NCBI GenBank assembly: GCA_022821445.1
Contig: JAJEDQ010000012.1
Coordinates: forward strand, 1 to 39,491
Source: Acidimicrobiia bacterium
GTDB taxonomy: Bacteria > Actinomycetota > Acidimicrobiia > Acidimicrobiales > Bin134
DNA: 39,491 nt
Reading direction: 5' to 3'
Shown in pieces: positions 1 to 7,861 of the stretch. Made by a program: the position numbers and the translations under genes. Within the stretch, counting starts at the first letter, position 1, and the number at the start of each line of letters is the position of its first letter. The notes below the pieces were generated by a model, which made no database searches, was not told the origin of the DNA, and was given only the letters and a program-made list of their open reading frames with translations.

Positions 1-432
1 GGCCTCTTGATCGTCACACAAGTCGAAGATCTCATTGGCCAAACCCAAATAGGGCGGCGGGGGCGCCAACAGCCGCAATCCGCCGGGACTGTCCCCTTCA
101 CCGGGAACCACGCCCGCACCGTCGCCGCTGTCGCCGCCGCCTGTGTCGCCGACGGGACCGGACGGTCCGTCGGGCACCTCTCCCGGCCCCGGGATGTCGT
201 CGCCAGGCCCCTGCGGCTGCCCTGTGCTGCTAGTGCCCGGCTGTACTTCGGGCTCAAGGGCGGACTGCGCGGCGCTGGCGCCGCCGGGCGCTTGGCCGAC
301 CACCTGCACCGCGCGCTCGGAGTTCTGTCCGCAGCCGAACGCGACGAGCGACACCACCGCAATGGCGACCCGCCACAACGTGTTGCCCCTCAGTCCCTGG
401 CGCTCATGGGCGATGGCCTTCCCGTCTCCCAT
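1..432 (-). CDS. Lipoprotein-like secreted protein, 5' part only (paralogue of the gene at 4553-6133)
   Basis: The frame is open from an ATG at 432 to the window edge (144 codons), so the 3' part is missing. The N-terminus has a basic stretch, a hydrophobic segment (WRVAIAVVSLVAFGC) and a Cys that could be lipidated, although A-F-G before the Cys is a poor lipobox. A Gly/Pro/Ser/Asp-rich linker follows, then a conserved block with LLAPPPPYLGLANEIFDLCDD. The gene at 4553 has the same organisation, with near-identical start, hydrophobic segment and PPPPY block but a diverged linker. A GGGAGG ribosome binding site precedes the ATG. The upstream tail remnant overlaps its start by 29 nt. Function is unknown; an envelope-anchored partner of the large FN3 protein is inference from context. 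Confidence 0.75.
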   Translation of the reverse strand, partial: MGDGKAIAHERQGLRGNTLWRVAIAVVSLVAFGCGQNSERAVQVVGQAPGGASAAQSALEPEVQPGTSSTGQPQGPGDDIPGPGEVPDGPSGPVGDTGGGDSGDGAGVVPGEGDSPGGLRLLAPPPPYLGLANEIFDLCDDQEA

Positions 433-635
433 TGGGCGTCCCTCCCAAATTTGTGCCGCGGCCGGCGGCGGCGTTCGTGCTCACCCAGCAAGCCTCGACG
501 AGCGTGTCGCCGATCGTACCTGCGCAGTTGTAGATCTGGAGGTCGCGTCCGTTGACCGTGCCGTCGAACCATCCCTCCGGGCCTTTGCCCCCGGCGCTCA
601 GCCCGTAGTTGTTGTCGCTGTTGTTCACGGTAAGC
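1..635 (-). repeat. Left arm of a large inverted duplication (partner 4350-5023)
   Basis: Read on the minus strand, 635 to 1 matches the plus strand from 4350 to about 5023. It covers the tail coding region, the ribosome binding site, the lipoprotein start and its N-terminal 140 or so codons. Several stretches of 33-37 bp are identical by eye in the tail (for example around 595-631 and 450-490), and no frame-changing indel is seen there. The Gly/Pro-rich linker has diverged with indels. The repeat continues beyond the window edge. Confidence 0.8.
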
Positions 636-808
636 GGCACCCATGCCTGGAGCATGGCGCCGTCCACGCTGAAGCGGCCGCTCGAGCAACACCGTTGGAG
701 CCTGGCACCTCGCCGTTGCGAAGAACCGGTCCGCTTGTCGCGGCAACAAACCGAGATAGCGTGTGAGGTGGGCCTGCCCGGCGGCTTCTCTGTGTCCATC
801 AATGACAT
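404..808 (-). pseudogene. Orphan copy of the C-terminal tail of the large FN3 protein
   Basis: From about 635 down to about 450 the minus strand encodes a block nearly identical to the last 60 residues of the protein at 1039-4539 (LTVNNSDNNYGLSA, then GPEGWFDGTVNGRDLQIYNC and LVEACWVSTNAAA). The body of that protein is absent upstream. The frame can be opened at an ATG at 808 preceded by AGAGG, giving 134 residues, but the first 55 or so are Arg/Cys-rich and unlike the tail. The stop codon that ends the intact copy is missing here, so the frame runs on through the start of the lipoprotein gene to a TGA at 404. I read it as a remnant or a silent cassette. A real short gene starting at 808 cannot be excluded. 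Confidence 0.6.
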
Positions 809-1038
809 GGTTACCTCTTGATTGAGATGACCGGCCAAAGGGGGGATGCTCACTCTGTTGTGCGGGGTCTCTTCGAATGCCTTGACGATCACCCTGTCAT
901 TTTGGCTAATCCCAAATGTCGGAAGCGTGCTACCAGGTGGTGCCGCGTTGTCCGGGAAGTGTCCGATTAGGGGGGCGGCGCTTCTCCTTTTCTGAAATAC
1001 CTTGTTGTGGTTTGGTGGTGCTGTAGGTTCCCTGGTTC

Positions 1039-4000
1039 GTGAGGCGGGTGTTGGTGCCGGTGTTGGCGGTGGTGGTGCTGGCTGGCGGTGTGGTGTTCTC
1101 GGTGTCTGTGTCTGATCACTTCGCGGCAGTGGTTCCTGGCCTTGGTTCGAATCATGTGGCCGAGGGCCAATCGGGAGGTGTGTGCGTGTGGTACACCGAG
1201 TCGCCGCATCGGGAGCTTGCCCGCCGGAGTCGGGTGGGCAATTCGTGTCCGAGCGCTCCGGTGGTGCCGCACGCCACGTTGACGACGAGGTGCGCGCACG
1301 GTGGGCGGTTCCAGTACACGGGCAATGATGGGACCGGCTGGTGGTACGTGTCGGTGTGCAACCCGCCGCCGCAGAGGGTGTGCGTGTGGTACACGGAGTC
1401 GCCGCATCGGGAGCTTGCCCGCCGGAGTCGGGTGGGCAATTCGTGTCCGAGCGCTCCGGTGGTGCCGCACGCCACGACGACTGCTGCTTGCGCCAATGGC
1501 GGCGCGTGGCGCTACACGGGCAGCAACGGGACCGGTTGGTGGTATGTGTCGGTGTGCGCTCCCGCTGCGCCGACTGGGCTGGCTTGCGCCGCGACTGCAA
1601 CGACGATCGAGTTCTCATGGAGGGCGGTCGGGAGTCCCAGCCGATATCAGGTGTCCAAGGACAACGGTGCTACTTGGGAATCGCCTGTCCCCATCACCAG
1701 CACTTCGCACACCTTCACCGGGCTGGCGGCAGACAGGTCGTACTCGTTGAGCGTGCGGGCCGGGAACACTGATGGGACAACTACCGCGTGGGGTTCTTCG
1801 GCGGGCAGGAGCTGCGACACCGACTCGCCGCCCCAGGCAGTGGCGGCGCCGACGGATCTGGGGTGTGCGGCCACGGCGTCTTCGATTGAGCTGTCGTGGA
1901 CAGCACCTGACAGCGTGGACCGGTACCAGGTGTCCCGCGACGGCGGTACAACCTGGGTCCAGCCCGTTCCCGCAGACAGCGCTTCGCACACCTTCACCGG
2001 GCTGAGCGCGGCCACCTTGTACGCGCTCAGCGTCCAGGCCGGCAGCGACGACGGGACGACCACGACTTGGAGCACAGCCTCCAACAGGGTCTGCGAGACC
2101 GCGTTCTCGACGAGGCCGGCCGGGCTGGAGTGCTCCGCGAAGACTACCTCGATCGTTTTCTCGTGGGACGCGGTGGCGGGGGCGGACACCTACACCGCCA
2201 TGGTGGAGCCGGCTGCCCCCAACGGCACCAGGCGCCGGGTTGAGAGGGTCACGGCCGCGTCTGTCGGGTTCCTCGACTTGGACCCGTCCACGGACTACTA
2301 CCTGAGCGTGTTCGCCGTCGACGGCGGGCGCCAGCAGTTGCCCGCCGGCAAGCAGTGCTCCACTCTGGCAGCCCCGGCGAATCCTGACCGCCCGGTGTGC
2401 TCTGCTGTTGCCGACAACAGCATCACCCTTCGATGGGACTCAGATGCAGGAGTGGATCGGTGGTACATTGCCCGCGACGTGCCGGGCTCATCGTATGTCG
2501 ACGGCAGTTCGCTCGCGCCGACGACTTTGACCAAGCAGTTCGCAGGGCTGTCGCCCAACACCGCCTACCGGTTCTTGTTCTGGTGGAAGGCGCCCAGCGG
2601 CGACGAGTGGGTGCAGGTACAGCCCAGCACCCGATGCACGACCACTGGGCCGACGAAGAGTCCCGCCCCGCCCACATGCGGTGCTGCGACCGCTGACAGC
2701 ATCACCCTCAATAGGGCTGCGAATCCAGGGGTCTACCAATGGTACGTCGGACGGGCGACGGTGCCCGACACGGCCACCGCGACCACCAGCAGCGCCCATG
2801 TCGGCGGGCGCACGCTCGGGTCGGCGACACAGGAGATGGTTTTCGACGGGCTGTCGCCCAACACCGCCTACCAGTTCTTGTTCTGGTGGAAGCCCTCCGC
2901 GGCGGGCGCCTGGGCCAGGGTCTTCCCTGACGTGACCTGTACCACCACCGCCTTGGCTGCCAATCCGACCCCTCCTGTATGCGGCACAGCCGCCTCGAAC
3001 AGCGTCGAGCTGCGGTGGGTCGCCAACGCTTCGGCCGGCAAGTGGCACATTGCCCGGCCGGGCCCGACGGGCGCTCTTGCCGACAGCCGCCTGCTCGAAG
3101 CCCGGACCCTGTCTGCTGCATTCGCAGGGCTGGGCCCATCAACGTCGTACACCTTCCCGCTGTGGTGGCAGGCATCGTCGACCAGCGACTGGGAACAGGC
3201 CAGGCCGAACCGGACGTGTACCACCCGGGCTGTGGCCACGACGCAGGTATCGACCACCTGCTCCACAACCAGCAAGTACTGCGCTACCAAAGGCGCCTAT
3301 GACGCCGTGCTGCGAGCAGCCCGAAAGGCCATCACCTCGCCCACCGGAGCGCCATGCTCCCAGGCCCAGCTCACTGCCAGCGGCCGCAGCCAGATCACCC
3401 AGAACATGCTGGCGTCGATGATGCTGGCCATACCGGCGTGGGAGCTGAACGGGGGCGACACCAACCGGGCCCTCTCCCCCATGACGCTGTCGAGGGGCGA
3501 CAACATGGTGAACAGGACAAGCGATTCGAACAACATCGAGCTGTACTCCCACATGTCGCTTGGCGGATACAAGCAGGCACACTGGAACCCCGGCGTCGGC
3601 TTGTGGCAGCTCGACAACTTCACCGAGACCAAAGCCAAGGTGGACGCCCTAAGATACGGCCACTCCGAAAGAGCCGACGTCGACAAAGGCGGCTACGAAG
3701 TCGCCAAACTCATCCGCTACAAGTACTGCGAAGGCGATTTGGTGTTTGGCCGCTGGTTCGCGTGCGGCAACAGCAGATGTGAGAACACCCATGCTGCCAG
3801 GTATGCCGCATCAACCGACAGCGTCCAAGTAGAGACCATCTCAGAGCTGACCGACCCGACCGGGGGCACACGGCAGCGGCTGTGCCGGTGGGGAAGTGCA
3901 GGGCCGGCAATGGTCTGCTATCTGTTCGACCTGGGCCTCCAGGAGGGGTACGCGTTGGACTGCTGCCCGACAGGGACGACCTTTCGCAGCGACTACACCG

Positions 4001-4539
4001 GCAGCTATAACCCCTACACCCCCCAGGCCGCGCCGTTCATCTCCTTCACCGACACCGAGACAAACACCGGGAAGGCGACGAAGTTCGCGGTGTGGCCGAA
4101 AGCGTGGCCCTCGTCCTCGGCGGGTCTGGCGTGGCCTGCGAAAACGGCCGCGGACACAGGCGAGGAGTCCAAGGCGATCATCCGGGCTGTCTGGGCGGCT
4201 GAGGGAGCGCGTTTCAGTCCCTACAACGACGACAGCAACCCTGCCAGAAAGGGAATCGCCTATCACGGTCTGGTGAAGCTGTCCACCGAGACCGTAGCAC
4301 AGTACGAGGATCGCATCGAGAAGAAGATCGCCGACCTCAACGGCGGAGCGCTCACCGTGAACAACAGCGACAACAACTACGGGCTGAGCGCAGAGGGACC
4401 TGGCCCGGAGGGATGGTTCGACGGCACCGTCAACGGACGCGACCTCCAGATCTACAACTGCCCCGGCACGATCGACGACACCCTTGTCGAGGCTTGCTGG
4501 GTGAGCACGAACGCCGCCGCTGGCGGCGGCTCGGATTAG
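1039..4539 (+). CDS. Large secreted multi-domain protein: Cys-rich repeats, FN3-like modules, possible lysozyme-like region
   Basis: This 1166-residue protein has a GTG start followed by a clear N-terminal signal or anchor segment (residues 3-25). Residues 49-107 and 115-173 are two Cys-rich repeats (CVWYTESPHRELARR and GTGWWYVSVC motifs, 66-residue period). About six FN3-like modules follow at roughly 177-260, 272-350, 359-440, 450-535, 543-635 and 643-730. Each has a Cys near both ends and a GL-x-P/A-x-T-x-Y motif. Residues 741-1100 have no repeat structure. AWELNGG (about 799) and NPGVGLWQLDNF (about 850) resemble the Glu and G-W-Q segments of lysozyme-like transglycosylases, but this is a weak match by eye. 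Residues 1105-1166 form the tail that is duplicated at 404-635. The lipoprotein gene follows 13 nt downstream. An exported cell-surface or matrix protein is likely; the exact role is unknown. Confidence 0.75.
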   Translation: MRRVLVPVLAVVVLAGGVVFSVSVSDHFAAVVPGLGSNHVAEGQSGGVCVWYTESPHRELARRSRVGNSCPSAPVVPHATLTTRCAHGGRFQYTGNDGTGWWYVSVCNPPPQRVCVWYTESPHRELARRSRVGNSCPSAPVVPHATTTAACANGGAWRYTGSNGTGWWYVSVCAPAAPTGLACAATATTIEFSWRAVGSPSRYQVSKDNGATWESPVPITSTSHTFTGLAADRSYSLSVRAGNTDGTTTAWGSSAGRSCDTDSPPQAVAAPTDLGCAATASSIELSWTAPDSVDRYQVSRDGGTTWVQPVPADSASHTFTGLSAATLYALSVQAGSDDGTTTTWSTASNRVCETAFSTRPAGLECSAKTTSIVFSWDAVAGADTYTAMVEPAAPNGTRRRVERVTAASVGFLDLDPSTDYYLSVFAVDGGRQQLPAGKQCSTLAAPANPDRPVCSAVADNSITLRWDSDAGVDRWYIARDVPGSSYVDGSSLAPTTLTKQFAGLSPNTAYRFLFWWKAPSGDEWVQVQPSTRCTTTGPTKSPAPPTCGAATADSITLNRAANPGVYQWYVGRATVPDTATATTSSAHVGGRTLGSATQEMVFDGLSPNTAYQFLFWWKPSAAGAWARVFPDVTCTTTALAANPTPPVCGTAASNSVELRWVANASAGKWHIARPGPTGALADSRLLEARTLSAAFAGLGPSTSYTFPLWWQASSTSDWEQARPNRTCTTRAVATTQVSTTCSTTSKYCATKGAYDAVLRAARKAITSPTGAPCSQAQLTASGRSQITQNMLASMMLAIPAWELNGGDTNRALSPMTLSRGDNMVNRTSDSNNIELYSHMSLGGYKQAHWNPGVGLWQLDNFTETKAKVDALRYGHSERADVDKGGYEVAKLIRYKYCEGDLVFGRWFACGNSRCENTHAARYAASTDSVQVETISELTDPTGGTRQRLCRWGSAGPAMVCYLFDLGLQEGYALDCCPTGTTFRSDYTGSYNPYTPQAAPFISFTDTETNTGKATKFAVWPKAWPSSSAGLAWPAKTAADTGEESKAIIRAVWAAEGARFSPYNDDSNPARKGIAYHGLVKLSTETVAQYEDRIEKKIADLNGGALTVNNSDNNYGLSAEGPGPEGWFDGTVNGRDLQIYNCPGTIDDTLVEACWVSTNAAAGGGSD
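1180..1476 (+). repeat. Two 99-bp direct repeats (1180-1278 and 1378-1476), 98/99 identical
   Basis: The segments differ only at one synonymous position (ACC GAG versus ACG GAG, near 1197/1395) and lie 198 bp apart. They encode the first half of the two Cys-rich repeats of the large secreted protein. The second halves of the same repeats are clearly diverged, so identity is confined to the 99 bp. This suggests recent duplication or gene conversion rather than old tandem repeats under protein-level constraint. Confidence 0.95.
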
Positions 4540-5023
4540 GGAGGGATGCCCAATGGGAGACGGGAAGGATGGCCGTACCCAGCGTCGGAGACTGCGGCGG
4601 AACACGATGTGGCGGGTCGCCGTTGCGGTGGTGTCGCTGGTTGCGTTCGGCTGCGGGCAGGGCTCCGAGCGCACTGTGGAGGTGGTCGGCCAAGTACCCG
4701 CCGTCACCAGCACCGCACAGCCCGACTCTGAGGTGGCCCCCGATGTCCCTGCTCCTGCGGCGCGGCCGGGTACCGGCAGCACGGGGCAACCGCCGGGGCC
4801 TGGTGGCGACACCCCGGGGCCAGGAGACGGGTCTGGCAGGGCGGGAGACGGGCCCGACGGGCCGTCCGGTCCCGTCGGCGACACAGGCGGCGACAGCGGC
4901 GACGGTGCGGGCGTGGTTCCCGGTGAGGGCGACTGGCCTGGCGGGCTGCGGTTGTTGGCGCCTCCGCCGCCCTATGTGGGGGTGGCCAATGAGGTCTACG
5001 ACATGTGCGACGACCAACAGTCC
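4350..5023 (+). repeat. Right arm of the inverted duplication (partner 1-635)
   Basis: It spans the last 63 codons of the large FN3 protein gene, the 13-nt spacer and the first 157 or so codons of the lipoprotein gene. It matches the minus strand of the left arm. The main differences are a TAG stop here that is absent in the left copy, and a longer Gly/Pro linker here. Confidence 0.8.
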
Positions 5024-6133
5024 TATGTGGCGGTGATCGGACGGTTGCTGGGGCCGGGCGATGAGATCACCCAAGAAGACCGCGACGCCATCTCTTTTTT
5101 CCGCCGGGTCAACGAGGTGTCGTGCGACGAGCCGGGCGGGCGACGCTACGTGTACATGAGCGACTTCGGACCTGGAGGCGCATTCTCTGCTGTAGAAGCC
5201 GCCGTCGAGGACTACAACGACCGAAGTGTGGGCTACCCCGAATCGAAGATAACTCACCCCAAGGACATCCCGTTGGGCTATTTCGGGCATCTGGACTGGG
5301 ATTTTCCGCTGGAGGACGTCGACGAGGTGGCAGTGGTCGAGGGCTCGGTTTTGGTGCGCGACGGTGTTGTGCGCGGCCTGGTGCGGAACTTCTCCAAAAC
5401 CCTGTTCGCCCGGGAGGTCACCGTCACCGCCAGCCCGACCGAGGGCAGCGCGGATGCCCAGCCGGTCAGCGGGCGCTTCCCGCTGACGGTGCAGCCCGGC
5501 GAGCGCGCCCCGTTCGAGATCGAGGGCTGGACCGGGAGCGAGAACCCCGAAATGATCGATCTGACGGTGAGCGCCAAACTGTCCACCAGGGTGGACATCA
5601 CCCGCTCGTTCTCGTTCGGCACCGGCGGAACGGTCACCGCCCGGGCGGTGGACGAGGAGTTCTTCAAGAACTTCGTGCCCGACTTCGTCTACCAGGCAGA
5701 GAAGCACAAAATCGGCGACGACGGCCGGTTCATGATCGAATACATCAGCGCGAGCCTCACCGTCCCCACATCGCATCCCAGCCTCGAAGACCAGGTACTC
5801 AACCAGAACATCGCAGACCTGCGCGTCTACATGGCCCTGCTGGCAAACGGCAAAGTCCACGACATTGTGGAACCGGCCCTGCACCGCGGGCTGCCCGAAG
5901 AACGGTGGAGCCCCAGGCATTACCCGCGTGTCTACAGTCATCCAATCACCTTCAATGGAGCACAATTGAGCGGCTTCAGCATCGTCTTCATCCCCGAATA
6001 CTCCTGGCACATATGGGCAGGCGAACCAGGACCCCTCGACTACAACCCCCGCACCATCCCCGAAACCCCCCCACCCCCACCCACCGTGGACCCCGACTAC
6101 AACCCCCCAGAACCCCCACCACCCCCCGAATAG
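4553..6133 (+). CDS. Lipoprotein-like secreted protein with Gly/Pro-rich linker and poly-Pro C-terminus
   Basis: This 526-residue protein starts at an ATG preceded by GGGAGG. Residues 1-17 are basic and 18-33 hydrophobic, ending in a Cys (LVAFGC; a non-canonical lipobox). Residues 35-125 are a low-complexity Gly/Pro/Asp/Ser linker. A globular region of about 390 residues follows, with no family I recognise; it contains a segment that reads like a beta-rich domain (about 265-370: VRNFSKTLFAREVTVTASP, then FPLTVQPGERAPFEIEGW). The C-terminus is strongly Pro-rich (PETPPPPP, PEPPPPPE). It lies 13 nt after the large FN3 protein gene, so the two are probably co-transcribed and may form a surface complex. 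A truncated paralogue lies at 1-432 on the other strand. Function is unknown. Confidence 0.7.
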   Translation: MGDGKDGRTQRRRLRRNTMWRVAVAVVSLVAFGCGQGSERTVEVVGQVPAVTSTAQPDSEVAPDVPAPAARPGTGSTGQPPGPGGDTPGPGDGSGRAGDGPDGPSGPVGDTGGDSGDGAGVVPGEGDWPGGLRLLAPPPPYVGVANEVYDMCDDQQSYVAVIGRLLGPGDEITQEDRDAISFFRRVNEVSCDEPGGRRYVYMSDFGPGGAFSAVEAAVEDYNDRSVGYPESKITHPKDIPLGYFGHLDWDFPLEDVDEVAVVEGSVLVRDGVVRGLVRNFSKTLFAREVTVTASPTEGSADAQPVSGRFPLTVQPGERAPFEIEGWTGSENPEMIDLTVSAKLSTRVDITRSFSFGTGGTVTARAVDEEFFKNFVPDFVYQAEKHKIGDDGRFMIEYISASLTVPTSHPSLEDQVLNQNIADLRVYMALLANGKVHDIVEPALHRGLPEERWSPRHYPRVYSHPITFNGAQLSGFSIVFIPEYSWHIWAGEPGPLDYNPRTIPETPPPPPTVDPDYNPPEPPPPPE

Positions 6134-6188
6134 CTCGCCGACACTGACGTATCACCCCTTAGGCCGGTCGGTCCTGACATGTCTACCC

Positions 6189-6230
6189 GGCAGCATCAGC
6201 ACCTTGTTGGGGCTGCCCTGCGGTTTTTTC
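6189..6230 (+). terminator. Possible intrinsic terminator after the lipoprotein gene
   Basis: GGCAGC (6189-6194) can pair with GCTGCC (6212-6217), and a run of six T lies at 6224-6229 a few bases after the stem. It sits 56 bp after the stop of the lipoprotein gene. The stem is short and separated from the T-run by CTGCGG, so the call is tentative. Confidence 0.4.
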
Positions 6231-6384
6231 TGTTGGAGAAATTTCTTCTTGCGTTTGGCACATTTCCGTGTCAAGGTTACGTTGTTGAAATTACAAGCAC
6301 GTTGTTTCCCATCCCTGGGCTGATCAGGCCGAAGGCGGGAGGCGATGGGCAGGGGGCGACACTTTCCATTTCCAGGAGGGCGCA

Positions 6385-6702
6385 ATGAGACTGGTAGAGA
6401 CGACACCGAAGCCACCGCAGACCGGCGACGAAGGTCGGGCTTGGCAAGCACTGGCCAATTGTTTGGGGGTTGACCCCGATTTGTTCTTCCCCGAGCGGGG
6501 GGCTTCTACCCGAGAGGCCAAGGAGGTCTGCCGGGCCTGCGTGGTGCGCGAAGAGTGCCTGGAATACGCCATTGTGAATGGTGAAAAATTCGGGATCTGG
6601 GGTGGCATGAGCGAGCGGGAGCGGCGCCGGGTGCGCCGGGCCCGAGGACTCACCCGGGTGCGGGAGCCGCTGAAAGCGGTAGCTGACACCTCTAGCGCCT
6701 GA
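6385..6702 (+). CDS. WhiB-like iron-sulfur transcriptional regulator
   Basis: This 105-residue protein has the four WhiB cysteines (C26, C49, C52, C58 in the C-x2-C-x5-C arrangement). The G-I-W-G-G turn (about 70-74) is followed by a basic helix (SERERRRVRRARG) that contacts DNA or sigma-bound promoters. WhiB proteins bind a 4Fe-4S cluster and typically act with the primary sigma factor. The start is an ATG after AGGAGG. A 250-bp leader lies upstream. A second, shorter WhiB gene lies 1.2 kb away on the minus strand. Which WhiB subclass it belongs to cannot be told by eye. Confidence 0.95.
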   Translation: MRLVETTPKPPQTGDEGRAWQALANCLGVDPDLFFPERGASTREAKEVCRACVVREECLEYAIVNGEKFGIWGGMSERERRRVRRARGLTRVREPLKAVADTSSA

Positions 6703-6772
6703 GCTGTCCCCAGTAGATCGAAACCGCCCGCCCTGTGACGCGGGCAGGACCGCAAAGGGGTAGCCTGATCCC

Positions 6773-6952
6773 ATGAATCTCGGGGCAACGGAGTTGATCA
6801 TCGTCTTGGTCATCCTGCTGGTGCTGTTCGGCGGGGCCAAGCTCCCCAAGCTGGCCCGCTCGCTGGGTCGGGCCCAGAAAGAGTTCAAAGAAGGCGTGAC
6901 CGAGGGTTCGAAGGCTGAGGACAGCGCCGACGAGAAGCCCACCGACGCCTAG
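6773..6952 (+). CDS. tatA: TatA/TatE-type twin-arginine translocase subunit
   Basis: This 59-residue protein begins M-N-L-G-A-T-E-L and has a hydrophobic helix (residues 8-20, LIIVLVILLVLFG). The conserved F-G hinge follows, then an amphipathic helix (AKLPKLARSLGRAQKEFKEG) and an acidic polar end. This is the standard TatA layout: the protein forms the pore of the Tat system that exports folded proteins. It is slightly short for TatA. It follows the whiB gene by 70 bp on the same strand. No tatB or tatC is in the window. Confidence 0.9.
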   Translation: MNLGATELIIVLVILLVLFGGAKLPKLARSLGRAQKEFKEGVTEGSKAEDSADEKPTDA

Positions 6953-6987
6953 CTCCACTCCACAGCTTCATCTAATATCGCGCCTCC

Positions 6988-7830
6988 ATGACCGCAGCCT
7001 CGACCTCCGAAGAGCTCGTCATGTCGTTGGGCACGCTATGCGTCAATCCCTTCGAGCTGAATTTCGACCAGTTGGAGTCGTCGCTGGCTGCGACCGCCGA
7101 GGCGGGCTACACCGGCATCAGTGTTTGGCCGTTCGTGTTGGGGACGGCTGGGGTCGATACCGCCTGGCTGGTCGACCGGCTCCAAGAGCTCGGATTGGCC
7201 CATCCGGTGGCTGAAGCTGCTTTCGGCTGGCTGAATTCCGACCGCGACGCGGCCGCAGGAGAGGTGGCCTATCTGAGCCAGTACGCCAATGCGGTGGGCA
7301 GCCGGGAACTGGTTGCGGTTACCATGGAGCCCTCGCTGCCGCCTATGGACGACGTGGTAGCCCGTTTTCGAGCGTTGTGCCAGGGCGCAGCAGAGGCTGG
7401 CCTGAAGGTGAGCGTGGAGTTCCTCCCCTGGACCGGCATCCCTGATTTGGCCACCGCGTGGGAGATCATCGAGCGGGCCGACTGCGACAACAGCGGCATC
7501 ATGGTGGACACGTGGCACTGGTTCCGCCAGCCCGGCGGTCCCAACCCCGATCTGCTGCGCCAGATTCCCGCCGAGAAGCTGCGGGTGGTTCAGCTGTGCG
7601 ACGCTGCCGCCGAGCTCCCCGACGACATGGACATCGCCACCGAGACCATGACCGCCCGACTCCTACCCGGCGAGGGTGTGGTGGACTTCGCCGAGGTCCT
7701 GGGCATCATCACCGATTCGGGTGCCACACCGATCTGGTTCCCCGAGGTGTTCAGCACTCCTCTGGCCGCGGCCGGTCCCCAGACCATGGCCCCCCAAGTG
7801 CTTGCTGCCTCTCGCTCCGTGATGGTGTAG
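6988..7830 (+). CDS. Sugar phosphate isomerase/epimerase-like TIM-barrel protein
   Basis: This 280-residue protein has the AP-endonuclease-2/xylose-isomerase-like barrel pattern. It has an early strand and helix (FDQLESSLAATAEAGYTGISVWP), then SVEFLPW with the metal-ligand Glu, GIMVDTWHW with Asp and His ligands, a strand RVVQLCDA, and a final Glu in PIWFPEVFS. Such proteins isomerise or epimerise sugars or hydroxy acids using a divalent metal; the substrate cannot be inferred. The ATG at 6988 gives a short extension; an in-frame ATG at 7021 (MSLGTLCVNPFE) is also possible and closer to the first barrel strand. The gene stands alone between two WhiB genes. Confidence 0.8.
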   Translation: MTAASTSEELVMSLGTLCVNPFELNFDQLESSLAATAEAGYTGISVWPFVLGTAGVDTAWLVDRLQELGLAHPVAEAAFGWLNSDRDAAAGEVAYLSQYANAVGSRELVAVTMEPSLPPMDDVVARFRALCQGAAEAGLKVSVEFLPWTGIPDLATAWEIIERADCDNSGIMVDTWHWFRQPGGPNPDLLRQIPAEKLRVVQLCDAAAELPDDMDIATETMTARLLPGEGVVDFAEVLGIITDSGATPIWFPEVFSTPLAAAGPQTMAPQVLAASRSVMV

Positions 7831-7861
7831 CGGACGCCAGTCCCTCAATAGAGAATCACCC

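Noticed and set aside
809-1618. Extension of the orphan-tail frame to 1618 on the minus strand (404 codons)
   Set aside because: The extra sequence is antisense to the coding repeats of the large FN3 protein and is Thr/Pro/Arg-rich without domain features.
1-5023. Transposon or insertion sequence with long inverted ends
   Set aside because: The arms are coding sequence with the same gene organisation, and there is no transposase or target duplication visible.
4430-6010. 526-codon minus-strand frame opposite the lipoprotein gene
   Set aside because: It has the same span as the real gene, no ribosome binding site and a composition explained by the codon bias of the plus-strand gene.
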